NCBI RefSeq assembly: GCF_018327685.1
Contig: NZ_BNEL01000001.1
Span: 620,001 to 684,000, forward strand
DNA length: 64,000 bases
Reading direction: 5' to 3'
From: Streptomyces sp. TS71-3
Lineage (GTDB): Bacteria > Actinomycetota > Actinomycetes > Streptomycetales > Streptomycetaceae
Position 1 is the stretch's first letter. Each line of letters starts with the position of its first letter. Shown one piece after another: positions 9,598-18,723 of this stretch. The notes beneath the pieces were generated by a model. The model searched no databases and was not told the origin of the DNA. It worked only from the letters and a program-made list of their open reading frames with translations. A program made the position numbers and the translations under genes.

Positions 9598-10911
9598 GTG
9601 CTCACCGCGTTCGCCCGGGCGTTCAGGACGCCCGACCTGCGCAAGAAGCTGCTCTTCTCGCTCGGCATCATCGCCGTGTACCGCATCGGGACGCACATCC
9701 CGATTCCAGGGGTCAGCTACAAGAACGTCCAGACGTGTATGGACCAGGCCAGCGCGAATCAGGGCCTGTTCGGTCTGGTCAACATGTTCAGTGGTGGCGC
9801 GCTGCTCCAGATCACGGTCTTCGCGCTCGGCATCATGCCGTACATCACAGCGAGCATCATCCTCCAGCTGCTGACCGTGGTCATTCCACGCCTGGAAGCC
9901 CTGAAGAAGGAGGGCCAGGCGGGTACCGCGAAGATCACGCAGTACACCCGCTACCTGACGGTCGCGCTGGCCGTGCTCCAGGGCACCGGCCTGGTCGCCA
10001 CCGCCCGCAGCGGCGCGCTCTTCCAGGGCTGCCCGGTCGCCACGGACATCGTCCCGAACCAGTCGATCTTCACCACCATCGTGATGGTCGTCACCATGAC
10101 CGCCGGCACCGGCGTCGTGATGTGGCTCGGCGAGCTGATCACCGACCGGGGCATCGGCAACGGCATGTCGATCCTGATGTTCATCTCGATCTGCGCCACG
10201 TTCCCGTCCCGCCTCTGGGCGATCAAGAAGCAGGGCACGCTCGCCGACGGCTGGATCGAGTTCGGCACGGTGATCCTGATCGGGCTCGTGATGGTCGGCC
10301 TCGTGGTCTTCGTGGAACAGGCGCAACGACGCATCCCGGTCCAGTACGCGAAGCGGATGATCGGCCGTCGCTCGTACGGCGGCACCTCGACCTACATTCC
10401 GCTCAAGGTCAACCAGGCGGGCGTGATCCCCGTCATCTTCGCGTCGTCGCTGCTGTACATTCCGGCGCTGGTCGCCCAGTTCTCCAGCGGGAATTCCGCC
10501 TGGAAGACCTGGATCGAGACCAACCTCACCAAGGGCGACCACCCGATCTACATCGCGATGTACTTCCTGTTGATCGTGTTCTTCGCTTTCTTCTACGTGG
10601 CGATCTCGTTCAACCCCGAGGAAGTCGCGGACAACATGAAGAAGTATGGTGGTTTCATCCCCGGCATCCGCGCCGGTCGCCCGACCGCTGAATACCTGGG
10701 TTATGTGCTCAACCGCATCACCTGGCCGGGCTCGCTGTATCTGGGTCTGATCGCCCTTGTGCCGACGGTGGCGCTGGTCGTCTTCGGGGCGAGTCAGAAC
10801 TTCCCCTTCGGCGGTACCAGCATCCTGATCATCGTGGGAGTCGGCCTGGAGACGGTGAAGCAGATCGAGAGCCAGCTTCAGCAGCGCAACTACGAAGGGT
10901 TCCTCCGCTGA
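9598..10911 (+). CDS. secY: preprotein translocase subunit SecY
   Basis: SecY (437 aa) is the ten-helix channel of the Sec translocon in the cytoplasmic membrane. Conserved features include the first periplasmic loop IPIPGV, the second helix region GGALLQITVFALGIMPYI, and the cytoplasmic loop NPEEVADNMKKYGGFIPG before TM10. The GTG start has AGGAGG five bases upstream. A TTGACA hexamer (9512-9517) in the 176-base leader could be part of its own promoter, though I see no matching -10. It overlaps adk by one base, forming secY-adk. Confidence 0.97.
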   Translation: MLTAFARAFRTPDLRKKLLFSLGIIAVYRIGTHIPIPGVSYKNVQTCMDQASANQGLFGLVNMFSGGALLQITVFALGIMPYITASIILQLLTVVIPRLEALKKEGQAGTAKITQYTRYLTVALAVLQGTGLVATARSGALFQGCPVATDIVPNQSIFTTIVMVVTMTAGTGVVMWLGELITDRGIGNGMSILMFISICATFPSRLWAIKKQGTLADGWIEFGTVILIGLVMVGLVVFVEQAQRRIPVQYAKRMIGRRSYGGTSTYIPLKVNQAGVIPVIFASSLLYIPALVAQFSSGNSAWKTWIETNLTKGDHPIYIAMYFLLIVFFAFFYVAISFNPEEVADNMKKYGGFIPGIRAGRPTAEYLGYVLNRITWPGSLYLGLIALVPTVALVVFGASQNFPFGGTSILIIVGVGLETVKQIESQLQQRNYEGFLR

Positions 10912-11564
10912 TGCGAATCGTCCTCGTCGGACCGCCCGGTGCCGGCAAGGGAACGCAGGCCGCGTACCTAGCCAAGAACCTCTCGATCCCGCACATCTCG
11001 ACGGGCGACCTGTTCCGGGCCCACATCAGCAACGGCACCGAGCTGGGCACGAAGGCCAAGGCGTACATGGACGCCGGAAACCTCGTGCCGGACGAGATCA
11101 CCATCGCCATGGCGAAGGACCGCATGTCCCAGCCGGACGCCGAGGGCGGCTTCCTGCTGGACGGCTTCCCGCGGAACGTCGCCCAGGCCGAGTCGCTCGA
11201 CGAGATGCTCAAGGCCGAGTCCATGAAGCTGGACGCGGTGCTGGACCTGGAGGTCCCGGAGGACGAGGTGGTCAAGCGGATCGCCGGCCGCCGCGTCTGC
11301 CGCAACGACGCGAGCCACGTCTTCCACGTCAGCTACGCCCCGCCGAAGCGGGAGGGCGTCTGCGACGCCTGCGGCGGGGAGCTGTACCAGCGCGAGGACG
11401 ACAGCGAGGACACCGTCCGCAAGCGGCTGGAGGTGTACCACACCCAGACCGAGCCGGTGATCGACTACTACCGGTCCCAGGGGCTCGTGGTGACCATCTC
11501 GGCGCTCGGCAAGGTCGAAGAGGTCACCGAGAGGGCGATGGCGGCCCTGGGGTCCGCCGACTAG
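10911..11564 (+). CDS. adk: adenylate kinase
   Basis: Adenylate kinase (217 aa) interconverts ATP+AMP and 2 ADP in the cytosol. The P-loop GPPGAGKGTQ is at residues 7-16, the AMP-binding segment has STGDLFR, and DGFPRN is present. The LID region contains VCRND and a CDACGG pair, suggesting a zinc-stabilised LID as in many Gram-positive enzymes. Translationally coupled to secY. The gene is followed by a 450-base gap filled with repeats rather than coding sequence. Confidence 0.97.
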   Translation: MRIVLVGPPGAGKGTQAAYLAKNLSIPHISTGDLFRAHISNGTELGTKAKAYMDAGNLVPDEITIAMAKDRMSQPDAEGGFLLDGFPRNVAQAESLDEMLKAESMKLDAVLDLEVPEDEVVKRIAGRRVCRNDASHVFHVSYAPPKREGVCDACGGELYQREDDSEDTVRKRLEVYHTQTEPVIDYYRSQGLVVTISALGKVEEVTERAMAALGSAD

Positions 11565-11652
11565 CCGTTTCAGCGTCTGTGGGGAGCCACCCCGGTTCCG
11601 TGAGGCCCGGGGCGCGAGCAGGTTTCTGTGGGGGGCCACCGCGGTGCCCTCA

Positions 11653-11805
11653 AGGGGCGCGGGGAACTGCGCGACCGGCCACGACGAGACCGTCGGATCG
11701 TCACTGTCCCGAAGGGGCAGATGCTGTCGTATCCAGACCACCGGCCGGTATGGGTTGCTCGCGCTCACGCGGCGGAGCCGCAAATCGACACAGCCCCGCG
11801 CCCCT
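11653..11805 (+). repeat. composite intergenic repeat with 12-bp terminal inverted repeats
   Basis: AGGGGCGCGGGG (11653-11664) and CCCCGCGCCCCT (11794-11805) are a perfect inverted pair that bounds a 153-bp unit. The left end is the first copy in the window of a core, GGGGCGCGGGGAACTGCGCG, that recurs in nearly every large gap here (called family A below). A closely related whole unit occurs at 34.5 kb. No protein-coding capacity is evident; it may be a miniature element or an RNA hairpin element. Confidence 0.75.
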
Positions 11806-11886
11806 ACCTGGTCCGGCCTTCGGCCGGGTCCGTCAGGGGGTGACCCTTGCGGCCGGTGGCGGTCCCCGGGTCTCGCGCGGCTTGCT

Positions 11887-11906
11887 CGCGCAGTTCCCCG
11901 CGCCCC
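11887..11906 (-). repeat. family A repeat, inverted copy upstream of map
   Basis: A complete core in reverse orientation (CGCGCAGTTCCCCGCGCCCC) lies about 110 bases upstream of the map start. Between it and map, TAAGGT (11954-11959) is a possible -10 element, without a clear -35. The rest of the adk-map gap shows only GC-rich inverted repeats. Confidence 0.75.
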
Positions 11907-12016
11907 TGCCGGGGCGCTGCTTCCCGCGCCCCTTCGGAGCGCGACGTTGGCCTTAAGGTTGAAGGTCGGTGAATCCGGGCCGCCAGGCCCGCCGGCCAAG
12001 AAAGGCGACAGCCGCC

Positions 12017-12859
12017 ATGGTGCAGATCAAGACCCCCGAGCAGATCGCCAAGATGCGTGAGGCGGGGCTGGTCGTGGCCGCCGTCCACGAGGCGACCAGG
12101 GCCGCCGCCGTGCCGGGAGCCACCACCAAGGACCTCGACGACATCGCCCGCAAGGTCCTCGCCGAGCACGGCGCCACCTCGAACTTCCTGGGCTACGGCG
12201 GCTTCCCCGCCACCATCTGCACTTCGGTGAACGAGGTCGTGGTCCACGGCATCCCGCGCTCCGACGTCGTCCTCAAGGACGGCGACATCATCTCGGTGGA
12301 CGCCGGAGCCGTGGTCGACGGCTGGCACGGCGATGCCGCGTACACCGCCTTCGTCGGCAGCGGTCACCCCGCGGAGCTGGTCGAGCTGTCCCGGGTGACC
12401 GAGGAGTCCATGTGGGCCGGGCTCGCCGCCGTGAAGAACGGCAACCGGCTGGTGGACGTCTCCCGCGCCATCGAGACCTACATCCGCCGCCAGCCCAAGC
12501 CGGGCGGCGGCAAGTACGGGATCATCGAGGAGTACGGCGGGCACGGCATCGGGACCGAGATGCACATGGAGCCCCACCTGCTGAACTACGTGGAGCGACG
12601 GCGCGGGCGCGGACCCCGCCTGGTCCCCGGCTTCTGCCTCGCCATCGAGCCCATGGTCAGCCTCGGCACCCCCCGTACCCAGGTGCTCGACGACGACTGG
12701 ACGGTGATCACGACCGACGGCACCTGGTCCTCGCACTGGGAGCACACCATCGCCCTCACCGAGGAGGGCCCGCTCGTGCTCACCGCCCCGGACGGCGGCA
12801 AGGCCAGGCTCGCCGAGTACGGGATCACCACCGCCCCGGATCCGTCCGCGGCGTCCTGA
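12017..12859 (+). CDS. map: type I methionine aminopeptidase
   Basis: Removes the N-terminal Met from nascent proteins in the cytosol (280 aa). The five metal ligands of the pita-bread fold are visible: Asp in SVDAGAVVDGWHGDAA (two Asp), His in GGHGIG, Glu in IEPMVS and Glu in HWEHTIALTEEG. The ATG start (MVQIKTPEQIAKM) gives normal length; an in-frame extension of 16 residues upstream is not conserved-looking. Streptomyces normally have more than one MetAP; this is the copy linked to secY-adk. Confidence 0.95.
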   Translation: MVQIKTPEQIAKMREAGLVVAAVHEATRAAAVPGATTKDLDDIARKVLAEHGATSNFLGYGGFPATICTSVNEVVVHGIPRSDVVLKDGDIISVDAGAVVDGWHGDAAYTAFVGSGHPAELVELSRVTEESMWAGLAAVKNGNRLVDVSRAIETYIRRQPKPGGGKYGIIEEYGGHGIGTEMHMEPHLLNYVERRRGRGPRLVPGFCLAIEPMVSLGTPRTQVLDDDWTVITTDGTWSSHWEHTIALTEEGPLVLTAPDGGKARLAEYGITTAPDPSAAS

Positions 12860-12962
12860 GGCTCGGCGATCAGGTCCGGCGGTGAGGTCGGCTGGGGTCT
12901 TCAGGAATAAAGTTCACCGTCACTGGGAATCCATGCGAGTACGCTGCTCCGGGCAGCGGCGA

Positions 12963-13015
12963 TTCGTCTTTCCGGGTGCACTGACGTAGACTGACTCGTC
13001 GGCTCTCGTGCACCC
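12963..13015 (+). promoter_or_regulatory. candidate infA promoter inside an 8-bp inverted repeat
   Basis: TTCGTC (12963-12968) and TAGACT (12987-12992) are 18 bases apart, a fair HrdB-type pair. The -10 is bracketed by a perfect inverted repeat, GGGTGCAC (12974-12981) and GTGCACCC (13008-13015). The region is less GC-rich than its surroundings. Whether the repeat is an operator or chance is unknown. Start of infA lies 120 bases further on. Confidence 0.45.
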
Positions 13016-13137
13016 GCCAATCAGCATGCGCTCCACCGGTGGTCCACCGCGCCTCCGTGCGGCCCTGGACCCCTGTGACGCCTGTACCAGTGGGGTCACA
13101 GGGAGTCGACTCAGGTAGTCGATTCGAAGGGCGAAGC

Positions 13138-13359
13138 GTGGCCAAGAAGCAAGGTGCCATCGAGATCGAGGGCACTGTCGTCGAGTCTCTTCCGAACGCG
13201 ATGTTCAAGGTCGAGCTCCAGAACGGCCACCAGGTCCTGGCACACATCAGCGGCAAGATGCGCATGCACTACATCCGCATCCTCCCTGACGACCGGGTCG
13301 TGGTGGAGCTTTCTCCGTACGACCTCACCCGTGGCCGAATCGTCTACCGCTACAAGTAG
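13138..13359 (+). CDS. infA: translation initiation factor IF-1
   Basis: IF-1 (73 aa) is an S1/OB-fold protein that occupies the ribosomal A site during initiation. The GTG start gives [19 protein letters not shown], exactly the family length, with GAAGGGCGAA just upstream. Conserved [16 protein letters not shown] and [15 protein letters not shown] are present. An upstream in-frame extension is noncoding leader. It leads the infA-rpmJ-rpsM-rpsK cluster. Confidence 0.97.
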   Translation: MAKKQGAIEIEGTVVESLPNAMFKVELQNGHQVLAHISGKMRMHYIRILPDDRVVVELSPYDLTRGRIVYRYK

Positions 13360-13418
13360 ATCTTGCTGAGGCCCCGCTCCCGTGGGGTTCCAGCACTGAC
13401 CCGGAGAACTTCGATCCC

Positions 13419-13532
13419 ATGAAGGTCAAGCCGAGCGTCAAGAAGATCTGCGACAAGTGCAGGGTGATCCGCCGTCACGGCCGGGTCATGGTCATCTGCG
13501 ACAACCCGCGCCACAAGCAGCGCCAGGGCTGA
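13419..13532 (+). CDS. rpmJ: 50S ribosomal protein L36, zinc-binding form
   Basis: L36 (37 aa) begins [16 protein letters not shown] and ends PRHKQRQG. Cys11, Cys14, Cys27 and His32 form the zinc ribbon, so this is the C+ (zinc-dependent) paralogue; a zinc-free copy elsewhere is usual in Streptomyces. A GGAGAA ribosome site lies about 10 bases upstream of the ATG. It is separated from rpsM by 218 bases that include an 8-bp hairpin (13642-13660). Confidence 0.96.
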   Translation: MKVKPSVKKICDKCRVIRRHGRVMVICDNPRHKQRQG

Positions 13533-13750
13533 GCAGGACCGCATCTCTGCACCCGCAGACTTCGCGCGACGCAAGCACGACACGTACATACGCAGGTCCC
13601 GGATCCCGTGCACCTCACCAGAGGCCGCAGGAATCCGACACCCCCGGTCGGAGGCCGGGGACCCAGCCGTACCGCATTTTCCCGCAAGGGGAGCCGGCGG
13701 CTGGGAGCCGGTCCTGTGGAAGACCTCCGACGATCAACTGGAGCCATTGA

Positions 13751-14131
13751 ATGGCACGCGTTTCCGGTGTCGACATCCCGCGCGACAAGCGCGTGGAGGT
13801 CGCCCTCACCTACGTGTTCGGCATTGGCCGGACCCTGTCCCAGCAGACGCTGGCGGCCACGGGCGTGAGCCCCGACACCCGCGTCCGTGACCTGTCCGAA
13901 GAGGAACTGGTCCAGATCCGCGAGTACGTGGACGCCAACCTCAAGACCGAGGGTGACCTCCGCCGCGAGGTCGCGGCCGACATCCGCCGCAAGGTGGAGA
14001 TCGGGTGCTACCAGGGCCTGCGGCACCGCCGTGGCTTGCCCGTACACGGCCAGCGCACCAGCACGAACGCCCGCACCCGCAAGGGCCCGCGTCGCGCCAT
14101 CGCCGGCAAGAAGAAGCCGGGCAAGAAGTAG
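13751..14131 (+). CDS. rpsM: 30S ribosomal protein S13
   Basis: S13 (126 aa) sits in the head of the small subunit, bridges to L5 and contacts P-site tRNA. It begins [19 protein letters not shown]; the C-terminal [18 protein letters not shown] is the family signature. GGAGCCATTGA precedes the ATG. Followed by rpsK after 60 bases. Confidence 0.97.
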   Translation: MARVSGVDIPRDKRVEVALTYVFGIGRTLSQQTLAATGVSPDTRVRDLSEEELVQIREYVDANLKTEGDLRREVAADIRRKVEIGCYQGLRHRRGLPVHGQRTSTNARTRKGPRRAIAGKKKPGKK

Positions 14132-14191
14132 TCCTCAGCGGTCGATCGACAGCTGACGCTGCAGGACCGACCACCTCCACGGGAGAAATAC

Positions 14192-14596
14192 ATGCCTCCG
14201 AAGGGCCGTCAGGGCGCTGCCAAGAAGGTGCGCCGCAAGGAAAAGAAGAACGTCGCTCACGGGCACGCCCACATCAAGAGCACGTTCAACAACACCATCG
14301 TCTCGATCACCGACCCCACGGGCAACGTGATCTCCTGGGCCTCCGCCGGCCACGTCGGCTTCAAGGGCTCGCGCAAGTCGACCCCGTTCGCCGCGCAGAT
14401 GGCCGCCGAGTCGGCCGCGCGCCGCGCGCAGGAGCACGGCATGCGCAAGGTGGACGTCTTCGTCAAGGGCCCGGGTTCGGGCCGTGAGACCGCCATCCGC
14501 TCGCTCCAGGCGACCGGCCTCGAGGTGGGCTCCATCCAGGACGTGACGCCCACGCCGCACAACGGCTGCCGCCCGCCGAAGCGCCGCCGGGTCTGA
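14192..14596 (+). CDS. rpsK: 30S ribosomal protein S11
   Basis: S11 (134 aa) forms the platform of the small subunit near the Shine-Dalgarno helix. The segment [18 protein letters not shown] and the C-terminal [14 protein letters not shown] are diagnostic. As is usual in Streptomyces, rpsD does not follow; the next gene is rpoA. The last 30 bases of the gene are repeated about 98 bases downstream (see the repeat entry). Confidence 0.97.
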   Translation: MPPKGRQGAAKKVRRKEKKNVAHGHAHIKSTFNNTIVSITDPTGNVISWASAGHVGFKGSRKSTPFAAQMAAESAARRAQEHGMRKVDVFVKGPGSGRETAIRSLQATGLEVGSIQDVTPTPHNGCRPPKRRRV

Positions 14597-14659
14597 CGCG
14601 CGGGTGCCGGCATGGCTGCCCGGCTGGGGGTGAGGGGGTCGTCCCCCTCATGTCACAGC

Positions 14660-14695
14660 ACGGCTGCCGCCCGCCGAAGCGCCGCCGGGTCCGAC
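14660..14695 (+). repeat. partial duplication of the 3' end of rpsK
   Basis: 36 bases here match 35 of 36 bases at 14562-14597, the sequence that encodes the S11 C-terminus [11 protein letters not shown] plus its stop. The one mismatch (T to C) destroys the TGA. The copy lies in the rpsK-rpoA gap with no start codon and no support for translation, so it looks like a short displaced duplication that survived next to its source. Confidence 0.85.
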
Positions 14696-14750
14696 ACCGT
14701 GCGACGGCCGGATTCCGGCCTTCGGCAGCGGGTCCCACCGCTGATGGTTA

Positions 14751-14784
14751 CGGGTGGTACGGCACGGTTTCGCCGTACCACCCG
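14751..14784 (+). terminator. 13-bp perfect hairpin between rpsK and rpoA
   Basis: CGGGTGGTACGGC (14751-14763) pairs with GCCGTACCACCCG (14772-14784) around an 8-base loop. No T-tract follows. It lies 87 bases before the rpoA ATG and may terminate the S11 transcript or fold in the rpoA leader; no clear promoter is seen between it and rpoA. Confidence 0.65.
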
Positions 14785-14870
14785 TACCCTTGCAGTACAC
14801 CGCGCGAGTGCGCGCGGTCCGTCGGGCGTCAAATAGCGGGCGTCCACGAACTGAAGGATCTGATCCACAC

Positions 14871-15893
14871 ATGCTGATCGCTCAGCGTCCCTCGTTGACC
14901 GAAGAGGTCGTCGACGAGTTCCGCTCCCGGTTCGTCATCGAGCCGCTGGAGCCGGGCTTCGGCTACACGCTCGGCAACTCCATGCGCCGTACGCTCCTCT
15001 CCTCGATCCCGGGTGCGGCGATCACGTCCATCCGCATCGACGGCGTCCTGCACGAGTTCACCACCGTGCCGGGCGTCAAGGAGGACGTGACCGACCTCAT
15101 CCTCAACATCAAGCAGCTCGTCGTCTCCAGCGAGCACGACGAGCCCGTGGTGATGTACCTGCGCAAGCAGGGCCCGGGCCTGGTGACCGCGGCCGACATC
15201 GCGCCGCCCGCGGGCGTCGAGGTGCACAACCCGGACCTCGTCCTCGCCACGCTGAACGGCAAGGGCAAGCTGGAGATGGAGCTGACCGTCGAGCGCGGCC
15301 GCGGCTACGTCTCCGCCGTGCAGAACAAGCAGGTCGGCCAGGAGATCGGCCGGATCCCGGTCGACTCGATCTACTCGCCGGTGCTCAAGGTCACGTACAA
15401 GGTCGAGGCGACCCGTGTCGAGCAGCGCACCGACTTCGACAAGCTGATCGTCGACGTCGAGACCAAGCAGGCCATGCGGCCGCGCGACGCCATGGCGTCC
15501 GCGGGCAAGACCCTGGTGGAGCTCTTCGGCCTCGCCCGTGAGCTCAACATCGACCAGGAGGGCATCGACATGGGTCCGTCGCCGACGGACGCCGCCCTCG
15601 CCGCGGACCTGGCGCTGCCGATCGAGGAGCTGGAGCTGACGGTCCGGTCCTACAACTGCCTCAAGCGTGAGGGCATCCACTCCGTGGGTGAGCTGGTCGC
15701 GCGCTCCGAGGCGGACCTGCTGGACATCCGCAACTTCGGTGCCAAGTCGATCGACGAGGTCAAGGCGAAGCTCGCGGGTATGGGCCTGGCGCTCAAGGAC
15801 AGCCCGCCCGGATTCGACCCGACCGCCGCGGCGGACGCGTTCGGTGCGGACGACGACGCGGATGCGGGTTTCGTCGAGACCGAGCAGTACTAG
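14871..15893 (+). CDS. rpoA: DNA-directed RNA polymerase subunit alpha
   Basis: The alpha subunit (340 aa) dimerises to scaffold RNA polymerase assembly and its C-terminal domain binds UP elements and activators. The N-terminal domain spans about residues 1-230 ([19 protein letters not shown]), followed by a linker and the alpha-CTD at about 250-315 ([31 protein letters not shown]). The last 25 residues are acidic. The ATG ([15 protein letters not shown]) gives the Streptomyces family length; the longer upstream frame runs through the hairpin region. The gene is followed by hairpin repeats, then rplQ. Confidence 0.97.
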   Translation: MLIAQRPSLTEEVVDEFRSRFVIEPLEPGFGYTLGNSMRRTLLSSIPGAAITSIRIDGVLHEFTTVPGVKEDVTDLILNIKQLVVSSEHDEPVVMYLRKQGPGLVTAADIAPPAGVEVHNPDLVLATLNGKGKLEMELTVERGRGYVSAVQNKQVGQEIGRIPVDSIYSPVLKVTYKVEATRVEQRTDFDKLIVDVETKQAMRPRDAMASAGKTLVELFGLARELNIDQEGIDMGPSPTDAALAADLALPIEELELTVRSYNCLKREGIHSVGELVARSEADLLDIRNFGAKSIDEVKAKLAGMGLALKDSPPGFDPTAAADAFGADDDADAGFVETEQY

Positions 15894-15961
15894 GCGCTCC
15901 GCGCCTGCGCTCCTTCGGGTGCGCAACGATGTATCTCGGCTGCGGGTCGGCTGCGGCCGGT

Positions 15962-16021
15962 CGCGCAGTTCCCCGCGCCCCCCTTAGGGGGCGCGAGGTC
16001 TCCGGGTCCTTCGGGGCCCGG
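15962..16021 (+). terminator. family A repeat and two stem-loops between rpoA and rplQ
   Basis: An inverted family A core (15962-15981) runs into CGCGCCCCC/GGGGGCGCG (15974-15982 with 15987-15995), a 9-bp stem. A second stem with a TTCG tetraloop follows (CCGGGTCC 16002-16009 with 16014-16021). Together they could attenuate transcription into rplQ or stabilise the upstream mRNA end. No T-tract. Confidence 0.55.
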
Positions 16022-16100
16022 ATCTCCGACGGGCGACCGCCCGCTCGGATACTGACTCCGGTACCTGATACGGCCGGGGCAGACACCTAGGAGAATCACC

Positions 16101-16613
16101 ATGCCGAAGCCCACCAAGGGTGCCCGTCTGGGCGGCAGCGCCGCGCACGAGCGGCTGCTCCTGGCGAACCTGGCCAGGTCGCTGTTCGAGCACGGCAGGA
16201 TCACCACGACCCAGGCGAAGGCCCGCCGCCTGCGGCCGTACGCCGAGCGTCTGATCACCAAGGCGAAGAAGGGCGACCTTCACAACCGCCGCCAGGTGCT
16301 TCAGGTGATCACCGACAAGGGCGTGGTCCACACGCTCTTCACGGAGATCGGTCCCCGCTACGAGAACCGCCCGGGTGGCTACACCCGGATCACCAAGATC
16401 GGTAACCGTCGGGGCGACAACGCCCCCATGGCGGTCATCGAGCTGGTGGAGGCGCTGACGGTGGCGCAGCAGGCCACCGGCGAGGCCGAGGCGGCCACCC
16501 AGCGTGCCGTCAAGGAAGACGCCCTGAAGAAGGCCGAGACGCCCGCCGAGGCCGAGGCCGAGGCCCCGGCCGAGGGCGGCTCCTCCGAGGGCGCGGCCTC
16601 GTCGGAGGACTGA
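16101..16613 (+). CDS. rplQ: 50S ribosomal protein L17 with Ala/Glu-rich tail
   Basis: L17 (170 aa) is a large-subunit surface protein near the tunnel exit. It begins [20 protein letters not shown] and contains [19 protein letters not shown]. The final 45 residues are a low-complexity acidic Ala/Glu extension ([12 protein letters not shown]) beyond the bacterial core of about 120 residues, a feature common in actinomycetes. AGGAGAATCACC is a clear ribosome site. Confidence 0.97.
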   Translation: MPKPTKGARLGGSAAHERLLLANLARSLFEHGRITTTQAKARRLRPYAERLITKAKKGDLHNRRQVLQVITDKGVVHTLFTEIGPRYENRPGGYTRITKIGNRRGDNAPMAVIELVEALTVAQQATGEAEAATQRAVKEDALKKAETPAEAEAEAPAEGGSSEGAASSED

Positions 16614-16638
16614 GGCGATCGGTTGCCTGGCCGTGTGA

Positions 16639-16669
16639 GCGGGTCTGCCCCTCGGGGCGGGCCCGCTTT
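16639..16669 (+). terminator. terminator hairpin after rplQ
   Basis: GCGGGTCTGCCCC (16639-16651) pairs with GGGGCGGGCCCGC (16654-16666), allowing two G-U pairs, with a TCGG-type tip, followed by TTTC. It is 25 bases after the stop and before truA. Confidence 0.8.
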
Positions 16670-16713
16670 CACATGTGCCGGAGGGTGCGAGCGGCGGTGC
16701 GAAGGGTGATCGG

Positions 16714-17607
16714 GTGAGTGACGAGGTAGTGGCCGAAGGTACCGAGGACGCGGGCGAGTACACGGGCGAGGACACGGTCAGGGTCCGCCTGGACCTGTCC
16801 TACGACGGGGCGGGGTTCCACGGCTGGGCCCGGCAGGGGGAGCGGCGGACCGTTCAGTGGGAGGTCGAGGAGGCGCTCAGGATCGTGCTGAGGGTCGCCC
16901 GGGGCCCCGAGCTGACCGTGGCCGGCCGCACCGACGCCGGGGTGCACGCGCGCGGCCAGGTGGCCCATGCGGACCTGCCCGCGCCGCTGTGGGCGGAGCA
17001 CCGCGAGAAGCTGCTCAAGCGGCTCGCTGGGCGGCTGCCGAAGGACGTGCGGGTCTGGGCGGTCAGCGAGGCCCCGGCGGGCTTCAACGCGCGGTTCTCG
17101 GCGCTCTGGCGCCGCTACGCCTACCGCGTCACCGACCACCCCGGCGGCGTTGACCCGCTGCTGCGCGGCCACGTCCTCTGGCACGACTGGCCGCTCGACC
17201 TGGACGCCATGAGCGAGGCGGCCCGGCTGCTGCTCGGGGAGCACGACTTCGCCGCCTACTGCAAGCGGCGCGAGGGCGCCACCACCATCCGGACCCTCCA
17301 GCACCTCTCGCTGGAGCGCGGCGCGGACGGGGTGATCACGGCGACGGTGCGCGCGGACGCGTTCTGCCACAACATGGTGCGCTCGCTGATCGGCGCGCTG
17401 CTGTTCGTCGGGGACGGGCACCGGCCTCCCGACTGGCCGCGGCAGGTGCTGGCGGCCGGGGTCCGCGACTCCGCGGTGCACGTGGTGCGGCCGCACGGGC
17501 TCACCCTGGAAGAGGTCGGCTACCCGCCCGACGAGCTGATCGCGGCCCGTAACCGCGAGAGCCGGCAGCGGCGCACGGCGCCCGGCGTGGCGGCGGCCCG
17601 GGGCTGA
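16714..17607 (+). CDS. truA: tRNA pseudouridine(38-40) synthase
   Basis: TruA (297 aa) isomerises U38-U40 in the anticodon arm of many tRNAs. The catalytic Asp74 is in GRTDAGVHA (71-79). Other conserved pieces are YDGAGFHGW and [14 protein letters not shown]. The GTG start with GAAGGG upstream is preferred; the frame is open slightly further upstream but without a better ribosome site. The placement directly after rplQ is the normal Streptomyces order. Confidence 0.95.
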   Translation: MSDEVVAEGTEDAGEYTGEDTVRVRLDLSYDGAGFHGWARQGERRTVQWEVEEALRIVLRVARGPELTVAGRTDAGVHARGQVAHADLPAPLWAEHREKLLKRLAGRLPKDVRVWAVSEAPAGFNARFSALWRRYAYRVTDHPGGVDPLLRGHVLWHDWPLDLDAMSEAARLLLGEHDFAAYCKRREGATTIRTLQHLSLERGADGVITATVRADAFCHNMVRSLIGALLFVGDGHRPPDWPRQVLAAGVRDSAVHVVRPHGLTLEEVGYPPDELIAARNRESRQRRTAPGVAAARG

Positions 17608-17655
17608 GGGGGACCCGCCGCCCCTCTGGGCTGCCTGTGCCGCGCCCCCGGGTCG

Positions 17656-18594
17656 CTAGCGGCCGTTCGCCGCGGCGGAGGCCTGCATCTGGCCGCGGTG
17701 GATGATCTGGCGGAACGTGTACTCGGCCAGGTCGTCGCCGGCCGTGAAGACCCCGGTGTCCTTCTGGGTGACGTTGTCGCCGCTCGTGAAGCCCGCGACG
17801 GTGAAGTACGCGTAGCGGCCGTACGAGTTCGAGGTGGAGCGGCAGACCGCCGTGGTGCAGAAGGCGGACACGCCGGATCCGGAGAGCGACACGACGTTGC
17901 CCTTGTCGGTCTGCTGCGCCGCCTTCGCGGCCTGCGCCTGACCGTCGAAGACCGCGACGCCGACGGTGACCGCCACGCCGCCCTTGGCGGTGTAGGTGAC
18001 GCGCATGAGGCGGGTGCAGTGGTTCCCGGTGAGGGCGGGGCCGAGGTCGCCGTGGGCCGCGGACGCGCAGCTCTTGGTGTCGCGCGTCGGACCCTTCGCG
18101 TACTCGTGGTCACCCATGGTGACCTTCGCCAGCGGGAAGAGGCTTCCGGGGCTCAGCGGGGCCTTGTCCTTCGCGGCGCTGGAGACGTAGTCCTTCGGGT
18201 TCGGCGGGGGCGGGGGAGTGGTGGCTTCGAAGGAGGGACCCGGCTGCGTGGGCTCGCTGGGTATGTCGGCGGTGGCCGGCAGGTGGTCGGAGGGCTTGTC
18301 GGACTCGCTGGAACCGTTCGCGCTGACCACCGCGATGGCCACGGCCGCCCCTATGACGACGGTGGCCAGCGCGCCGCCGCCGATCATGAGCCACCTGCGG
18401 CGCTTGGTGCGGGACTGCGAGGCCTCGGCGAGTGCGTTCCAGTCCGGGGTCTGCGACCCCGAGCCCCACTCCGGGGTGTGCGACTGCTGGGGGCCGGGGT
18501 TCCACCCCTGCTGCTGGTCGTTCGAGCCCCACTCGGGCGGCTCCGAACCCGATCCCCCGGGCCCCCACTGGGGTCCCCCCTGCCCAAAACTCAT
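17656..18594 (-). CDS. membrane-anchored protein with Gln/Trp-rich cytoplasmic N-terminus (unknown function)
   Basis: A 312-residue protein I do not recognise by name. The first 60 residues are Gly/Pro/Gln/Trp rich with the repeat PEWGS twice; one transmembrane helix follows RTKRRR at about residues 68-91; then a Pro/Ser/Thr linker (TTPPPPPNPKD) and a roughly 170-residue extracytoplasmic domain with four cysteines. The start MSFGQGGPQ is preferred because a -10-like TAAGAT lies seven bases upstream, the layout of a leaderless gene, and no ribosome site is present. It converges on truA. Similar Pro/Trp-rich single-pass proteins are common in Streptomyces. Confidence 0.85.
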   Translation of the reverse strand: MSFGQGGPQWGPGGSGSEPPEWGSNDQQQGWNPGPQQSHTPEWGSGSQTPDWNALAEASQSRTKRRRWLMIGGGALATVVIGAAVAIAVVSANGSSESDKPSDHLPATADIPSEPTQPGPSFEATTPPPPPNPKDYVSSAAKDKAPLSPGSLFPLAKVTMGDHEYAKGPTRDTKSCASAAHGDLGPALTGNHCTRLMRVTYTAKGGVAVTVGVAVFDGQAQAAKAAQQTDKGNVVSLSGSGVSAFCTTAVCRSTSNSYGRYAYFTVAGFTSGDNVTQKDTGVFTAGDDLAEYTFRQIIHRGQMQASAAANGR

Positions 18595-18601
18595 GGGCCG
18601 C

Positions 18602-18607
18602 ATCTTA
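18602..18607 (-). promoter_or_regulatory. -10-like TAAGAT for a probable leaderless transcript
   Basis: Read on the minus strand, TAAGAT stands 7 bases before the ATG of the membrane-anchored protein, with no Shine-Dalgarno sequence between. Several other genes in the window show the same arrangement. Confidence 0.4.
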
Positions 18608-18723
18608 GAGGGGGATGGGGCGCTGCGCTCCGTGCAGGAGGGCCCTACGGGCCCGGTGTTGCGAGGGTGTGATGTTGCCCTCGTCCTCGGGGTGCGGCGC
18701 CGCTCGCCGAGGCGGGAGGGTCC

